A stretch of DNA of 42,824 bases from a virus. The translations under genes and the position numbers were made by a program. The stretch is taken from IMG/VR virus record IMGVR_UViG_3300042896_000308, positions 1-42,824 of that record; one strand, 5' to 3'. Positions 6,066 through 13,471 of this stretch are shown piece after piece (the first letter of the stretch is position 1; each line of letters opens with the position of its first letter). Below the pieces are notes generated by a model. It had not been told where the DNA came from and did not search any database. It was given only the letters and a program-made list of their open reading frames with translations.

Positions 6066-6503
6066 TCAAAACGGGATGTCGTCGTCCATGTCATTGAAGC
6101 CGGTTTTAGGCGCTGCCCCAGGTGATGCCGCTGGCGCCTGGCGCTGTGGCTGCTGTGCCGCCGGTGCCTGGCGTGCCGCGCTGTCCTGGCGTGAACCGGC
6201 CAGCTCGATGCTACTGATGCGCCCGGCCAGTTTGTGGCCTGGCCCGTTGCGGCCTTCGTAGGTTTCGATGTGCGGGTCGTCGATGGTGACCACGACCTGC
6301 TGGCCCTTCACTAAGTAGTCGATCAACGATTCTGCCAACTTACCCCAGAGGCTGGCGTCCACCCATTGCGTGGGCCGGTTTCCGTCCTGCCCTTTGCGCC
6401 CATAATTAAACGCGAGGGAGAGGCTGGCCACCTTGTCGGTGCCGCCCTGAATCGTGCGCATTTCCGCGTCTTTGCCCAGTCGGGCGAGTCCTGTCAGCTG
6501 CAT
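6066..6503 (-). CDS. ssb: Single-stranded DNA-binding protein
   Basis: This 145-residue SSB has an N-terminal OB-fold (about 1-105) opening M-Q-L-T-G-L-A-R-L-G-K-D-A-E-M-R and containing W-V-D-A-S-L-W-G-K-L-A-E-S-L. A glutamine/alanine/proline linker follows, then the acidic tip M-D-D-D-I-P-F that recruits replication and repair proteins. It should coat single strands during phage replication and recombination. It is transcribed leftward, away from the RecE-like/Sak4 recombination operon, from the shared 150-bp control region 6504-6653, so the two sides can be controlled together. Confidence 0.93.
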   Translation of the reverse strand: MQLTGLARLGKDAEMRTIQGGTDKVASLSLAFNYGRKGQDGNRPTQWVDASLWGKLAESLIDYLVKGQQVVVTIDDPHIETYEGRNGPGHKLAGRISSIELAGSRQDSAARQAPAAQQPQRQAPAASPGAAPKTGFNDMDDDIPF

Positions 6504-6653
6504 AATTTTGCTTTCGTAGAGTGCTAAATATTTGCGGGCTTATGCCTGCCGCGCAATCATACTATATTTACTGCGTGAACACAGTAGCTCTAAAAACCTG
6601 TGTTACTATTTACCCCGTGCTAATACTTGGCACGTAATAACCGAGGATTTTTT
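6504..6653. promoter_or_regulatory. Divergent early control region (ssb / recombination operon)
   Basis: This AT-rich gap separates two divergent units. It contains AACACAG (6578-6584) and CTGTGTT (6598-6604), a perfect 7-bp inverted repeat with a 13-base spacer. TATTTAC occurs at 6565-6571 and 6607-6613; the same 7-mer appears inverted (GTAAATA) twice before the operon at 11807. On the minus strand 6607-6628 resembles the AAGTATTTGCGCCGTAA module at 11741. TAATAC (6621-6626) could be a rightward -10 for 6654. These look like overlapping promoters and operators for the lysis-lysogeny or early switch. Confidence 0.55.
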
Positions 6654-7679
6654 ATGACGACAAACGGATTGCTGGGGACGTTCCCCGACATGCCGAACGA
6701 GGACTATCACCGCGACCTTGCGGTGGGTTCCAGCGGCCTAAAACGCTTTTCAGTTTCGCCCCTGCATTACTGGGCCGCGTGCATCGACCCCGCACGCCAG
6801 AGCACCGACAAAAAGCATTTTCGCATTGGGCGTGCCTGGCATTGCGCGGTGTTTGAGGGCAAGGAGTTTGACGCGCGTTTCGCCACAAATCACGATCTGA
6901 ACCCGGCCACCAACCTGGCCAAGCTGCTAGCCGAGTGCCTGGCTAACGATAATGTGTTCAGCTCGCTGCGCGGCGTGCCGGACGACATCAAGCTGAGCAC
7001 CAAAGAGGGCAAGGCGCTGGCGGCCACGTTTGAGGCTCAAGGCCTAACCGCCGTGCCGCAGTCCGACCTGGCGTTCATCACCGAGTGGCGCCCCAAGCTG
7101 CAAGGCCGGGACATCCTGAGCGCGGACAGCATCGGGGCCGTGCACAAGATGGCGGCCATTGCGCGCGACCTGCCGGTCAGCCGCGTGGTGTTTGACCAGC
7201 TCGGGCACATGGGCGCCGCTGAGCAATCCATGTTCGCTGTTGACCCGGCCACCGGGGTGCGCCTGAAAATCCGCCCGGACTATTGCCTGGTGCCTTCCAA
7301 GATGTTCCCGAACGGGCTGATCATCGACGGCAAGACGACCACGGACGCGAGCCCCGCCGGGTTCGGGCGCCAGGTGTGGAACCTGGACTACGGGCTGCAG
7401 GCCGCGTTTTATCCCCGCGTCTATCAGCAACTGCTGGGCACCAAGGGCCGCCCCGCGTTCTTGTGGCTGGCGCAGGAAAAGGACAGCCCGCACGCTGCCG
7501 CCTACTACAGCGCCGGTGCTGACCTGACCGCCTACTGGGACAAGCGCATAGACGCGATGCTGCCCCAGATCGCTGCGTGCCAAGAGCGCATTGAGTGGCC
7601 AGGCTACACCGGCCTGGTGACCGAGTTGGCGCTGCCTACCTGGGCGGAAAAGCAAGTTCACGAAGGCGGTGCAGCATGA
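6654..7679 (+). CDS. RecE/exonuclease VIII-like PD-(D/E)XK nuclease
   Basis: This 341-residue protein belongs to the exodeoxyribonuclease VIII-like group, which resects double-stranded ends for phage recombination. The nuclease core shows R-P-D-Y (D209) and I-I-D-G-K-T-T (D225, K227), the expected D...D-x-K arrangement. An N-terminal substrate-binding region has S-S-G-L-K-R-F-S-V-S-P-L-H-Y-W and G-R-A-W-H. The ATG at 6654 has GAGGA six bases upstream; a TTG at 6627 in the same frame lacks such a site. It heads a tightly packed rightward operon whose next recombination gene is a Sak4-like ATPase, a usual partner. Confidence 0.85.
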   Translation: MTTNGLLGTFPDMPNEDYHRDLAVGSSGLKRFSVSPLHYWAACIDPARQSTDKKHFRIGRAWHCAVFEGKEFDARFATNHDLNPATNLAKLLAECLANDNVFSSLRGVPDDIKLSTKEGKALAATFEAQGLTAVPQSDLAFITEWRPKLQGRDILSADSIGAVHKMAAIARDLPVSRVVFDQLGHMGAAEQSMFAVDPATGVRLKIRPDYCLVPSKMFPNGLIIDGKTTTDASPAGFGRQVWNLDYGLQAAFYPRVYQQLLGTKGRPAFLWLAQEKDSPHAAAYYSAGADLTAYWDKRIDAMLPQIAACQERIEWPGYTGLVTELALPTWAEKQVHEGGAA

Positions 7680-8122
7680 CCAACTACCAACGCACCGCCG
7701 AATGGCTGGCCGCCTGCGGCAAGACGCCGAGCCCCGAGAACCTGAGCGTGCAAGTGGGCTGCCACATCGAGGAGTTCTGCGAATTTCTCAAGACCCTGCG
7801 CACCGACAGCGAGGGCTATGCAAAACTGATCGAGCGCACGCGCATCGACCTGGAGTGGTTCGGCAGCAAGCTGAAACGGTCTGAGCAGCAGGTCTACATC
7901 CCGGTTTATCTACGGACCGACGCGCTCGATGCGCTGTGCGACACCGAGGTTACCGGCAATGGCGTGGCCTATCTGGCGGGCTTCGACAAGCCGGGCGCCG
8001 ACGCCGCTGTGATGGACAGCAACGACGCCAAGCTGATCGACGGGAAGCCCGTGATTATTGAGGGCGGCAAGATCGGCAAGCCCGACGGCTGGACGGCTCC
8101 GAACCTGCGCCCATTTATTTAA
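7676..8122 (+). CDS. MazG/HisE-like nucleotide pyrophosphohydrolase
   Basis: This 148-residue protein resembles the phosphoribosyl-ATP pyrophosphohydrolase-like (MazG-type) group in phages. A helix contains C-H-I-E-E-F-C-E-F-L (E-E-x-x-E metal-site pattern near residue 30). A second element reads D-A-L-D-A-L-C-D-T-E-V-T-G-N-G-V-A-Y-L-A-G near residues 80-100, and the end reads D-G-K-P-V-I-I-E-G-G-K-I-G-K-P. Such enzymes hydrolyse NTPs or dNTPs to monophosphates, cleansing pools or lowering alarmones; substrate here is unknown. The ATG at 7676 overlaps the preceding stop (ATGA), which decides the start against an upstream in-frame TTG/GTG. Confidence 0.75.
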   Translation: MTNYQRTAEWLAACGKTPSPENLSVQVGCHIEEFCEFLKTLRTDSEGYAKLIERTRIDLEWFGSKLKRSEQQVYIPVYLRTDALDALCDTEVTGNGVAYLAGFDKPGADAAVMDSNDAKLIDGKPVIIEGGKIGKPDGWTAPNLRPFI

Positions 8123-8141
8123 CCCACCACGAAAGAAAACT

Positions 8142-9149
8142 ATGTCATTTCAAGTACGCAAAGCAGAGCGCCAAGGCGCCCGCCTCCTGATTCAACTGTC
8201 CGGCGTGTCCGGCTCGGGTAAGACCTTCACCGCGCTGCAGATCGCCTACGGCCTGGCCGGTGGTGACGCCAGCAAGGTGCTACTGATCGACACCGAGAAC
8301 CGCCGGGGCTCGCTTTACGCCAACGCGCTGCCCGAGGCGTTCAACATCATTGATTTCTACGCGCCGTTCAGCCCGGCCCGCTACATCGAGGCCATCGACG
8401 TGGCCTGCAAGTCTGGCGCCGAGGTGATCGTGATCGACAGCGTGACGCACGAGTGGGAAGGCCCGGGCGGTTGCCAGGAAATCGCGGGCATGACCAAGTT
8501 TCCAGACTGGAAGCGGGCCAAGGCCGAGCACAAGCGGTTTATGACCCACATGCTGCAAAGCCAGGCGCACATCATTGCCTGCACCCGCGCGCGCGAGAAG
8601 ACGGATTTCACCGACACCAAGAACCCGGTGAAGCTGGGCATCCAGCCGATTCAGGAGGGAAATTTCAGCTACGAGGCGACCGTCTCGCTGATGATGCACG
8701 ACCAAGGTTACCGCCAGGACGTGCTGAAGTGCCCCGCCGAGCTGCAGGGCATCATGGGCCGCGCCCATGGCTACGTGAGCGCCGACGACGGCAAGGCCCT
8801 GCGCGCCTGGGTGGACGGCGCCGTGCGGGTGGACCCGGCCATCGAGCAGGCACGCGGCAAGCTGCTGAACATTTGTGAGCAGGGGCTGGAGCGTTTCAAG
8901 GCCGCTTGGAATGCCCTCACCCCCGCAATCCGCAAGGCGCTGGGCACGGCGTTCCGCGACCAGTGCGCGGCCAGCGCTACTGCCTACGACAAGGCGCGCG
9001 AGGAGACCGAGTACGCCAGCGAGCCAGACCCGGCAGTAGACGCGCTGAACGCGGCGGCCTCCGCGAGCGCTGTAAACCCGGCCACCGTTGACCCCGCGAC
9101 CGGCGAGATCGACGCGCCAGCCGGTGGCACTGACGACGACGTGTTTTAA
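8142..9149 (+). CDS. Sak4-like RecA-fold ATPase
   Basis: This 335-residue ATPase has a Walker A G-V-S-G-S-G-K-T at residues 21-28, L-L-I-D-T-E-N just after it and a Walker B V-I-V-I-D-S-V-T. That is the plan of the Sak4 group, phage recombinases that act with SSB in strand annealing or exchange. Its neighbours, a RecE-like nuclease upstream and SSB divergent, support the role. The C terminus is a flexible T/A/P-rich stretch ending G-T-D-D-D-V-F, an acidic-hydrophobic tip much like that of this phage's SSB. The ATG at 8142 follows GAAAG. Confidence 0.83.
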   Translation: MSFQVRKAERQGARLLIQLSGVSGSGKTFTALQIAYGLAGGDASKVLLIDTENRRGSLYANALPEAFNIIDFYAPFSPARYIEAIDVACKSGAEVIVIDSVTHEWEGPGGCQEIAGMTKFPDWKRAKAEHKRFMTHMLQSQAHIIACTRAREKTDFTDTKNPVKLGIQPIQEGNFSYEATVSLMMHDQGYRQDVLKCPAELQGIMGRAHGYVSADDGKALRAWVDGAVRVDPAIEQARGKLLNICEQGLERFKAAWNALTPAIRKALGTAFRDQCAASATAYDKAREETEYASEPDPAVDALNAAASASAVNPATVDPATGEIDAPAGGTDDDVF

Positions 9150-9151
9150 AC

Positions 9152-9430
9152 ATGAAGGCCGACGAACTTTTAAGCCAGGCGGCCCGGCACATGAATGACC
9201 GGGCCGCTACATACGACAAGCCAGAGGGCGAGCGCAGCATGGGCCGCGCTGTGCAGGCGTTCAACGCCATCACGGGCCGCGACCTGGCCGAGCCCGAGGG
9301 CTGGCTACTGCTCCAAGTGCTCAAGGATGTGCGCTTGTTTCAGCAGCCGGGCTACCACGCGGACAGCGCGGAGGACTGCATTGCATACGCAGCGCTGAAG
9401 GCTGAAGCAAAACTAAAGGGCACCTTATGA
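9152..9430 (+). CDS. DUF6378-like small phage protein
   Basis: This 92-residue protein has the pattern R-A-A-T-Y-D-K-P-E-G-E-R-S-M near residues 18-31 and D-C-I-A-Y-A-A-L-K-A-E close to the end. This matches a widespread small phage protein family (DUF6378, assigned from memory of its motif) of unknown function, usually found among recombination and replication genes as here. It starts two bases after the Sak4-like stop and overlaps the next gene by four bases, so it is translated as part of the operon. It is probably soluble and helical. Confidence 0.7.
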   Translation: MKADELLSQAARHMNDRAATYDKPEGERSMGRAVQAFNAITGRDLAEPEGWLLLQVLKDVRLFQQPGYHADSAEDCIAYAALKAEAKLKGTL

Positions 9431-9621
9431 AGCTGATCGACTACCGCAAACTTATGGGGCTGAGCCGAGCCAAGGCGGCGGCCCAACTCAGCACCACCGG
9501 CGTTACGGTCTACCGTTACGAGACGGGGCGCATCGCACCGAGCGCCAAGGCCATCACCCGAATATTCGCCTGGAGCAAGGGCGCCGTGACGGCCAACGAT
9601 CTGGTAGGGGGTGCTCAATGA
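9427..9621 (+). CDS. Small XRE/Cro-like DNA-binding protein
   Basis: This 64-residue protein is essentially one helix-turn-helix domain: the stretch S-R-A-K-A-A-A-Q-L-S-T-T-G-V-T-V-Y-R-Y-E then G-R-I-A-P-S, the usual XRE signature. It could be a Cro-like repressor that turns early promoters down, perhaps binding the GTAARTA motifs at 6565, 6607, 11725 and 11754. That link is only inferred. It is deep inside the operon, overlapping both neighbours by four bases, instead of next to the divergent control region where Cro usually lies. Confidence 0.75.
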   Translation: MKLIDYRKLMGLSRAKAAAQLSTTGVTVYRYETGRIAPSAKAITRIFAWSKGAVTANDLVGGAQ

Positions 9622-9914
9622 TTTACCGTTTCTATCTGTCCGGGCCGATGACCGGCATGCCTGACGCAAACCGGGCCGCCTTCACGGAGGCTGCCGCCTC
9701 ACTGCGCAGGCGTGGTGCCTCGGTCATCAACCCCGCTGAAAACGGGCTACCGGAAGACGCGGGCTGGGCCGAGCACCTGCGCACGGACATTCGGGACATG
9801 ATGGATTGCAACGCCATTCACATGCTGCCCGGCTGGTCCAGCTCCAAGGGCGCGCGGCTGGAGCACCACATTGCGCAGCAGCTCGGGTTCGCTATCACTG
9901 GGGCGCAGGCATGA
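9618..9914 (+). CDS. DUF4406 / nucleoside deoxyribosyltransferase-like protein
   Basis: This 98-residue protein opens F-Y-L-S-G-P-M-T-G-M-P-D-A-N, has V-I-N-P-A-E-N, then a D-I-R-D-M-M-D-C-N-A-I-H-M-L-P-G-W stretch and S-K-G-A-R-L-E-H. These are the landmarks of the DUF4406 family, a short form of the nucleoside 2-deoxyribosyltransferase fold common in phages. A role in nucleotide salvage or modification is suggested by fold; enzyme activity is not shown, and the catalytic glutamate is probably the E of R-L-E-H. It overlaps its neighbours by four bases on each side. Confidence 0.82.
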   Translation: MIYRFYLSGPMTGMPDANRAAFTEAAASLRRRGASVINPAENGLPEDAGWAEHLRTDIRDMMDCNAIHMLPGWSSSKGARLEHHIAQQLGFAITGAQA

Positions 9915-10117
9915 GGCCGGTCTGCGCTATCTGTGGGCGCAGGACTACACCGGCGGCCTACATCGGCAAGGAGCCTGTCGGGCCTACCTGCGCAAAGCGT
10001 GCGGGGTTTCTTGGTACCAAGGCAATAAAGGGCAGCCGAATCCGGCTGGTGGCCTACAAGCCGACGCGCGAGGTGGTGGCCCAGACGGTGGATATGTTTG
10101 CGGGGGTGAAGCCGTGA
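9911..10117 (+). CDS. Small zinc-finger-like protein
   Basis: This 68-residue basic protein has C-A-I-C at residues 5-8 and G-P-T-C at about 24-27. That is a probable three-cysteine metal site, possibly completed by another residue, followed by a basic stretch K-A-I-K-G-S-R-I-R-L. Function is unknown; DNA or RNA binding is plausible from charge. The ATG at 9911 overlaps the preceding stop, and its own stop overlaps the GTG of the helicase, so the helicase is probably translated by coupling to this gene. Confidence 0.65.
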   Translation: MRPVCAICGRRTTPAAYIGKEPVGPTCAKRAGFLGTKAIKGSRIRLVAYKPTREVVAQTVDMFAGVKP

Positions 10118-11712
10118 GCATAGCCCTGCGACCCTACCAAACCGACGCCGTGCAGGGCGTGCGCCTGGCATACGCTGCTGGCAAGCGCGCGCCGCTGCTG
10201 GTTTTACCCACTGGCGGCGGCAAAACTACTATTTTCAGCTACGTGACGAGCAGCGCCAATGCCAAGGGGCGCGTCGTTTACCTGCTGTGCCACCGGGCTG
10301 AGCTGGTGAAGCAGATCGCGGGCACGCTGGCGCGCTTCGGCTGCCATCACCAAGTCGTCGCGCCTGGCCCCATCATCCGCCAGTGCCAGGTGGAGCAGTT
10401 CAAGGCGCACGGGCGCAGCTACGTGAAGCCGGGCTCCACGGTGATCGTGGCCAGTGTGCAGACCCTAGTGAAGCGCCTGGGCACGGGGCTGCCGGTACCG
10501 GACATCATCGTGGTGGACGAGGCGCACCACCTGACCGTCGACAGCACCTGGGGGCGTATCGTTGCGGCCTACCCGGACGCGCGGCTGCTACCCGTTACGG
10601 CCACGCCGTGCCGCATGGACGGCAAGGGCCTGGGCCTGGGCGCTGGTGGCTTTGCTGACGACATCGTGATGGGGCCGACCATGCGCGAGCTGATCGACGC
10701 CGGTTACCTGTCGCCGTACCGGATTTTTGCGCCGCCCAACGCGCTGGACTTAACCGGCGTGCGGACCCGTGCCGGTGACTACGCCAAAGACCAGTTGGCC
10801 ACGGCGATGGACAAGCCGAGCATTACGGGCGACGCGGTGGCGCATTACGTGCGGCTGGCGCCTGGCAAGCGGGCGGTCGCGTTCTGTGTGTCGGTGGCGC
10901 ACGCGCAGCACGTGGCGGGTGAGTTCCACGACGCGGGCATTGCGGCCGAGTTTTTGGACGGCACCATGGACGCCAGCGAGCGCGACCTGGTGATTAAGCG
11001 GTTCGAGGCTGGCCAGACGCTGGTGCTCACGTCCTGCGACATCGTGAGCGAGGGGTTCGACCTGCCCGCCATCGAGGTGGCCATTCTGTTGCGCCCCACG
11101 CAGTCGCTGTCGCTTTACATCCAGCAGGTGGGCCGCGCGTTGCGGGTGTTCCCCGGCAAGGCTGAGGCCATCATCCTAGACCACGTAGGCGCCGTGATGA
11201 CGCACGGCCTGCCGGACGAGGAGCGGGACTGGAGCCTGGACGGCGTGAAGAAGGGCAAGCGGGCGGCGAACGACAACGAGCCGGAAGTGAAGATCACGAC
11301 CTGCGGCAAGTGCTTTGCTATTCACCTGCCCGCGCCGGTCTGCCCGTCCTGCGGCCACGAGTACCCGGTGCAAGAGCGGGTGATCAAGCAGTCTGATGGC
11401 GAGCTGGTGGAGCTGACGAGCGCACATCTCGCAACGATGCGGCGCCAGAAGCGGGTGATGCAGGGCCAGGCGCAGTCGGTCGAGCAGCTAGTGGCGCAGG
11501 GCATCGGGCGCTTCCGGGCCATGAAGATTGTCGAGGCGCGCCAGGCGAAGCAGGAATTATTCGACGGCATCCTGGCCGGGCTGGAGCGGGTACGCGATGC
11601 GCAAGGCTTGGGGCCATATGCGGCGTGCGGCCACACGCTGGGGGAAATTCGCAGCATGAAGCCCAAAGACCTGCGGGCGCTGAATGAACGAGTGTCGGCA
11701 ATGGCGGCATAG
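10114..11712 (+). CDS. Superfamily 2 DEAD/DEAH-box helicase
   Basis: This 532-residue helicase opens with the Q-like R-P-Y-Q-T-D-A, then Walker A L-P-T-G-G-G-K-T-T near residues 32-40 and the DEAH box V-V-D-E-A-H-H. It has the T-A-T-P motif III, and motif VI Q-Q-V-G-R-A-L-R. A C-C...C-C zinc ribbon (C-G-K-C and C-P-S-C-G-H) follows the helicase core. This is the type III restriction/UvrB-like helicase group often found in phage replication or recombination operons, where it may remodel forks or D-loops. The GTG at 10114 overlaps the preceding TGA; the longer upstream frame has no family motif. Confidence 0.88.
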   Translation: MSIALRPYQTDAVQGVRLAYAAGKRAPLLVLPTGGGKTTIFSYVTSSANAKGRVVYLLCHRAELVKQIAGTLARFGCHHQVVAPGPIIRQCQVEQFKAHGRSYVKPGSTVIVASVQTLVKRLGTGLPVPDIIVVDEAHHLTVDSTWGRIVAAYPDARLLPVTATPCRMDGKGLGLGAGGFADDIVMGPTMRELIDAGYLSPYRIFAPPNALDLTGVRTRAGDYAKDQLATAMDKPSITGDAVAHYVRLAPGKRAVAFCVSVAHAQHVAGEFHDAGIAAEFLDGTMDASERDLVIKRFEAGQTLVLTSCDIVSEGFDLPAIEVAILLRPTQSLSLYIQQVGRALRVFPGKAEAIILDHVGAVMTHGLPDEERDWSLDGVKKGKRAANDNEPEVKITTCGKCFAIHLPAPVCPSCGHEYPVQERVIKQSDGELVELTSAHLATMRRQKRVMQGQAQSVEQLVAQGIGRFRAMKIVEARQAKQELFDGILAGLERVRDAQGLGPYAACGHTLGEIRSMKPKDLRALNERVSAMAA

Positions 11713-11806
11713 GGTAAACCCCTAGTAAATAAATCCTATAAAGTATTTGCGCCGTAAATAGCGGCGCTATACTTGGGGCATCAACAACGCAACCAGAGTA
11801 AACACC
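11712..11806 (+). promoter_or_regulatory. Promoter/operator module A
   Basis: Contains GGGTAAACCCCTA (11712-11724), GTAAATA twice (11725-11731 and 11754-11760) and AAGTATTTGCGCCGTAA (11741-11757). A likely promoter is ATTTGC (11745-11750), a 17-base spacer and TATACT (11768-11773), giving a leader of about 26 bases for 11807. The first and third elements recur before 13567, and the third before 15882, so three operons share a control design. Confidence 0.6.
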
Positions 11807-11929
11807 ATGTACCGTCAAAACTACACCCCAACCCGAGACTTTTCTCCTACTACCGAGCGCATGCTGGACATCGCGCTGGCCGCGTTCATTGGCGTCAGCC
11901 TGGCTGTCCTGCTGGTGTGCTGGTTATGA
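11807..11929 (+). CDS. Tiny single-pass membrane protein (40 aa)
   Basis: The first gene of the operon behind module A encodes 40 residues. Residues 1-17 are polar, and a hydrophobic span M-L-D-I-A-L-A-A-F-I-G-V followed by S-L-A-V-L-L-V runs to the C terminus. One membrane span with the N terminus probably cytoplasmic is the simplest model. Function is unknown; small membrane proteins in early phage operons sometimes act in exclusion or membrane-located regulation, but nothing here shows that. The TGA overlaps the next ATG. Confidence 0.6.
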   Translation: MYRQNYTPTRDFSPTTERMLDIALAAFIGVSLAVLLVCWL

Positions 11930-12153
11930 ATTGCTGCGACTACAACTGCAACCAGGGCCGCGACTGCCCGGCGCGCATGGCATCCGTACCTACTACCCGC
12001 CGCTACCCGCGCACCATGCGCCAGGCGTTTGGCCCCGATACCGACAACAGGCTGGAGCCGATGCCTGAGCCGAGCTCAAGCTGGGGCGGGCTGGCCTTCG
12101 CCCTGTTCTGCCTGTGCTTCGCGGTGCTATTTATTGAGGTCGTAAACAAATGA
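11926..12153 (+). CDS. Cysteine-rich small membrane protein (75 aa)
   Basis: This 75-residue protein has four cysteines within the first 14 residues (M-N-C-C-D-Y-N-C-N-Q-G-R-D-C), a possible metal-binding knot. A polar linker leads to a C-terminal hydrophobic span at about residues 54-71. N-terminal motifs of the C-N-Q-G-R-x-C-P type are common in small phage and plasmid proteins without known function. The ATG at 11926 overlaps the previous stop, and the stop overlaps the next start, so three small membrane proteins are made together. Confidence 0.65.
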   Translation: MNCCDYNCNQGRDCPARMASVPTTRRYPRTMRQAFGPDTDNRLEPMPEPSSSWGGLAFALFCLCFAVLFIEVVNK

Positions 12154-12269
12154 ACCTGATTTTTAGAATCCTGAATGTCTCGCTCATCTGGCTGGCGATT
12201 CCGCTATTCATGGGCGCCTACCTGCGCGCGTGGTGGTGGATGTTTATGTTTGGCTGGGGGTGGGTATGA
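12150..12269 (+). CDS. Tiny tryptophan-rich membrane protein (39 aa)
   Basis: This 39-residue protein is almost wholly hydrophobic, with an unusual cluster R-A-W-W-W-M-F-M-F-G-W-G-W-V at the end. It probably spans the membrane once, with the tryptophans at the interface. It has ATGA overlaps with both the gene before and the gene after. The clean overlaps argue that it is a real cistron and not chance, although its role is unknown. Confidence 0.6.
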   Translation: MNLIFRILNVSLIWLAIPLFMGAYLRAWWWMFMFGWGWV

Positions 12270-12670
12270 GCCGCAGCGGATACGAAGAGGACTGCGACGG
12301 GTGGGCATTAATCCGCTGGCGTGGGGCGGTAACATCGGCAATCCGTGGCAAGCGGGGCCAGGCCCTGCTGGTTGAGCTGCGCGACGCAATGGACGCCATG
12401 CCAGTCAAGGAGCTGATTGCTCACGAGCTGGTTGCTGATGGCAGCTTCTGCACTCTGGGGGTAGTGGGGCAAGCCCGTGGCATCCCAATGGCAGAAATTG
12501 ACCCAGACGACAGCGCCACAGTGGCCAGCCAGTTCAACATTGCGGAGCCGCTGGCAAGGGAGATTGTTTTTATGAACGATGAAGCCTGGTACGACGAGAC
12601 CCCGAACAAGCGTTGGGCTCGAATGCGTGCATGGGTCGAGGACAACATAAAAGCGCAGCCACCCGTCTAG
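12266..12670 (+). CDS. Hypothetical protein (134 aa)
   Basis: This soluble acidic protein of 134 residues has a central stretch L-V-E-L-R-D-A-M-D-A-M-P-V-K-E-L-I. This resembles small phage proteins with an R-G-x-R-G-Q-x-L-L-x-E-L-x-x-A-L-D-A-M-P pattern; here it reads R-G-K-R-G-Q-A-L-L-V-E-L-R. No function is known for that group. The ATG at 12266 overlaps the preceding stop and is preferred over any upstream start in the same frame. It closes the small operon that starts at 11807. Confidence 0.68.
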   Translation: MSRSGYEEDCDGWALIRWRGAVTSAIRGKRGQALLVELRDAMDAMPVKELIAHELVADGSFCTLGVVGQARGIPMAEIDPDDSATVASQFNIAEPLAREIVFMNDEAWYDETPNKRWARMRAWVEDNIKAQPPV

Positions 12671-12673
12671 AAT
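12668..12673 (+). promoter_or_regulatory. -10 box before VRR-NUC gene
   Basis: TAGAAT overlaps the preceding stop (TAG) and ends seven bases before the ATG at 12681. There is no purine-rich ribosome site between them, so a leaderless mRNA is likely if this promoter is used. Confidence 0.42.
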
Positions 12674-12680
12674 CGGGCCT

Positions 12681-13058
12681 ATGGCCCAAAACCGTGAAAC
12701 AAAAACCGTTTCCCACCCCGCACTGCTGGAGGTGGGCGCACGGCCTGACGTGATGATCTGGAAGCAGCCCGTGGGCCTGTTCCGCGCGCTGGAAGACCCG
12801 ACCCGCCGGGTGATGGTGGGCACGCCAGGACAGGCGGATTCCATCGCTGTGGTGGCCGTGGTGATTACTGCCGACATGGTGGGCAAGACCATCGGCGTGG
12901 CTGTGGCGCCGGAGTTTAAGACGGCCAAGGGCACGCAATCCGAGAAACAAAAAAACTGGCAGGCCGCATTCCAACGCCGGGGCGGAATTTACCGCCTGGT
13001 GCGGAGTGCTGCTGAAATGCTGGCGCTAGTCGATGACGTTCAAGCCGGGCGCTGGTGA
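12681..13058 (+). CDS. VRR-NUC domain nuclease
   Basis: This 125-residue protein is about the size of a minimal VRR-NUC domain, a PD-(D/E)XK nuclease type. The likely active-site parts are D24 in R-P-D-V-M-I-W and E-F-K (about residues 78-80) followed by T-A-K-G-T-Q-S-E-K-Q. The end is R-R-G-G-I-Y-R-L-V-R-S, typical of the family. Phage members may resolve branched DNA before packaging. The E-F-K triad replaces the more usual E-V/I-K. It probably has its own TAGAAT promoter. The next gene starts inside its last 26 bases. Confidence 0.75.
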   Translation: MAQNRETKTVSHPALLEVGARPDVMIWKQPVGLFRALEDPTRRVMVGTPGQADSIAVVAVVITADMVGKTIGVAVAPEFKTAKGTQSEKQKNWQAAFQRRGGIYRLVRSAAEMLALVDDVQAGRW

Positions 13059-13275
13059 GGCGGTCTACGCGGTGCGCGCTGAGGCGGTGCCCGTGTTGAT
13101 CACCGCCTACCGCCTGGGCCGGGGTGACTACCGCATCATGATGGGCCGGGGCATCGGCTGGGCACCCAAGCGTTACGCCAGCGAGCGGGACGTGCTGGCC
13201 GCGCTGCTCCCGATGGCGTCTTACACCCAGGCCGAGGCGCGCATGGCAAAAGAGGTCTGCAGCAAAGAACCGTGA
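13033..13275 (+). CDS. Hypothetical protein (80 aa)
   Basis: This 80-residue protein begins inside the end of the VRR-NUC gene in another frame. It contains Y-R-L-G-R-G-D-Y-R-I-M-M-G-R-G-I-G-W-A-P-K-R-Y-A, a mixed basic/aromatic stretch, and no membrane span. I recognise no family. The GC-rich coding pattern agrees with neighbours, and it ends just before a pair of hairpins that probably terminate this transcript. Confidence 0.55.
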   Translation: MTFKPGAGEAVYAVRAEAVPVLITAYRLGRGDYRIMMGRGIGWAPKRYASERDVLAALLPMASYTQAEARMAKEVCSKEP

Positions 13276-13276
13276 C

Positions 13277-13316
13277 AGGCAGCCGGGTGCCTTTCTTCGG
13301 GGCGATTGCGTCGCCC
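13277..13316 (+). terminator. Two consecutive hairpins, candidate terminator
   Basis: AGGCA (13277-13281) pairs with TGCCT (13288-13292) and is followed by TTCTT. GGGCGA (13300-13305) pairs perfectly with TCGCCC (13311-13316) around a 5-base loop. They stand right after the last stop of the operon and before promoter module B. The T tracts are weak, so termination may be partial. Confidence 0.4.
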
Positions 13317-13471
13317 TTACCCGGCAAACGCAATAGCGCCGCCACCAGCCGCAAGGCAGCCGTATGGTGGCAATGCATCCGGGCTGGCCTGCAAGCTGGC
13401 CCGGACTGCTGGCGCACAAACTAGACCGCGAAATATTCCGGCTTCTATTTCCCGGTAAACGAAACCGGCGA

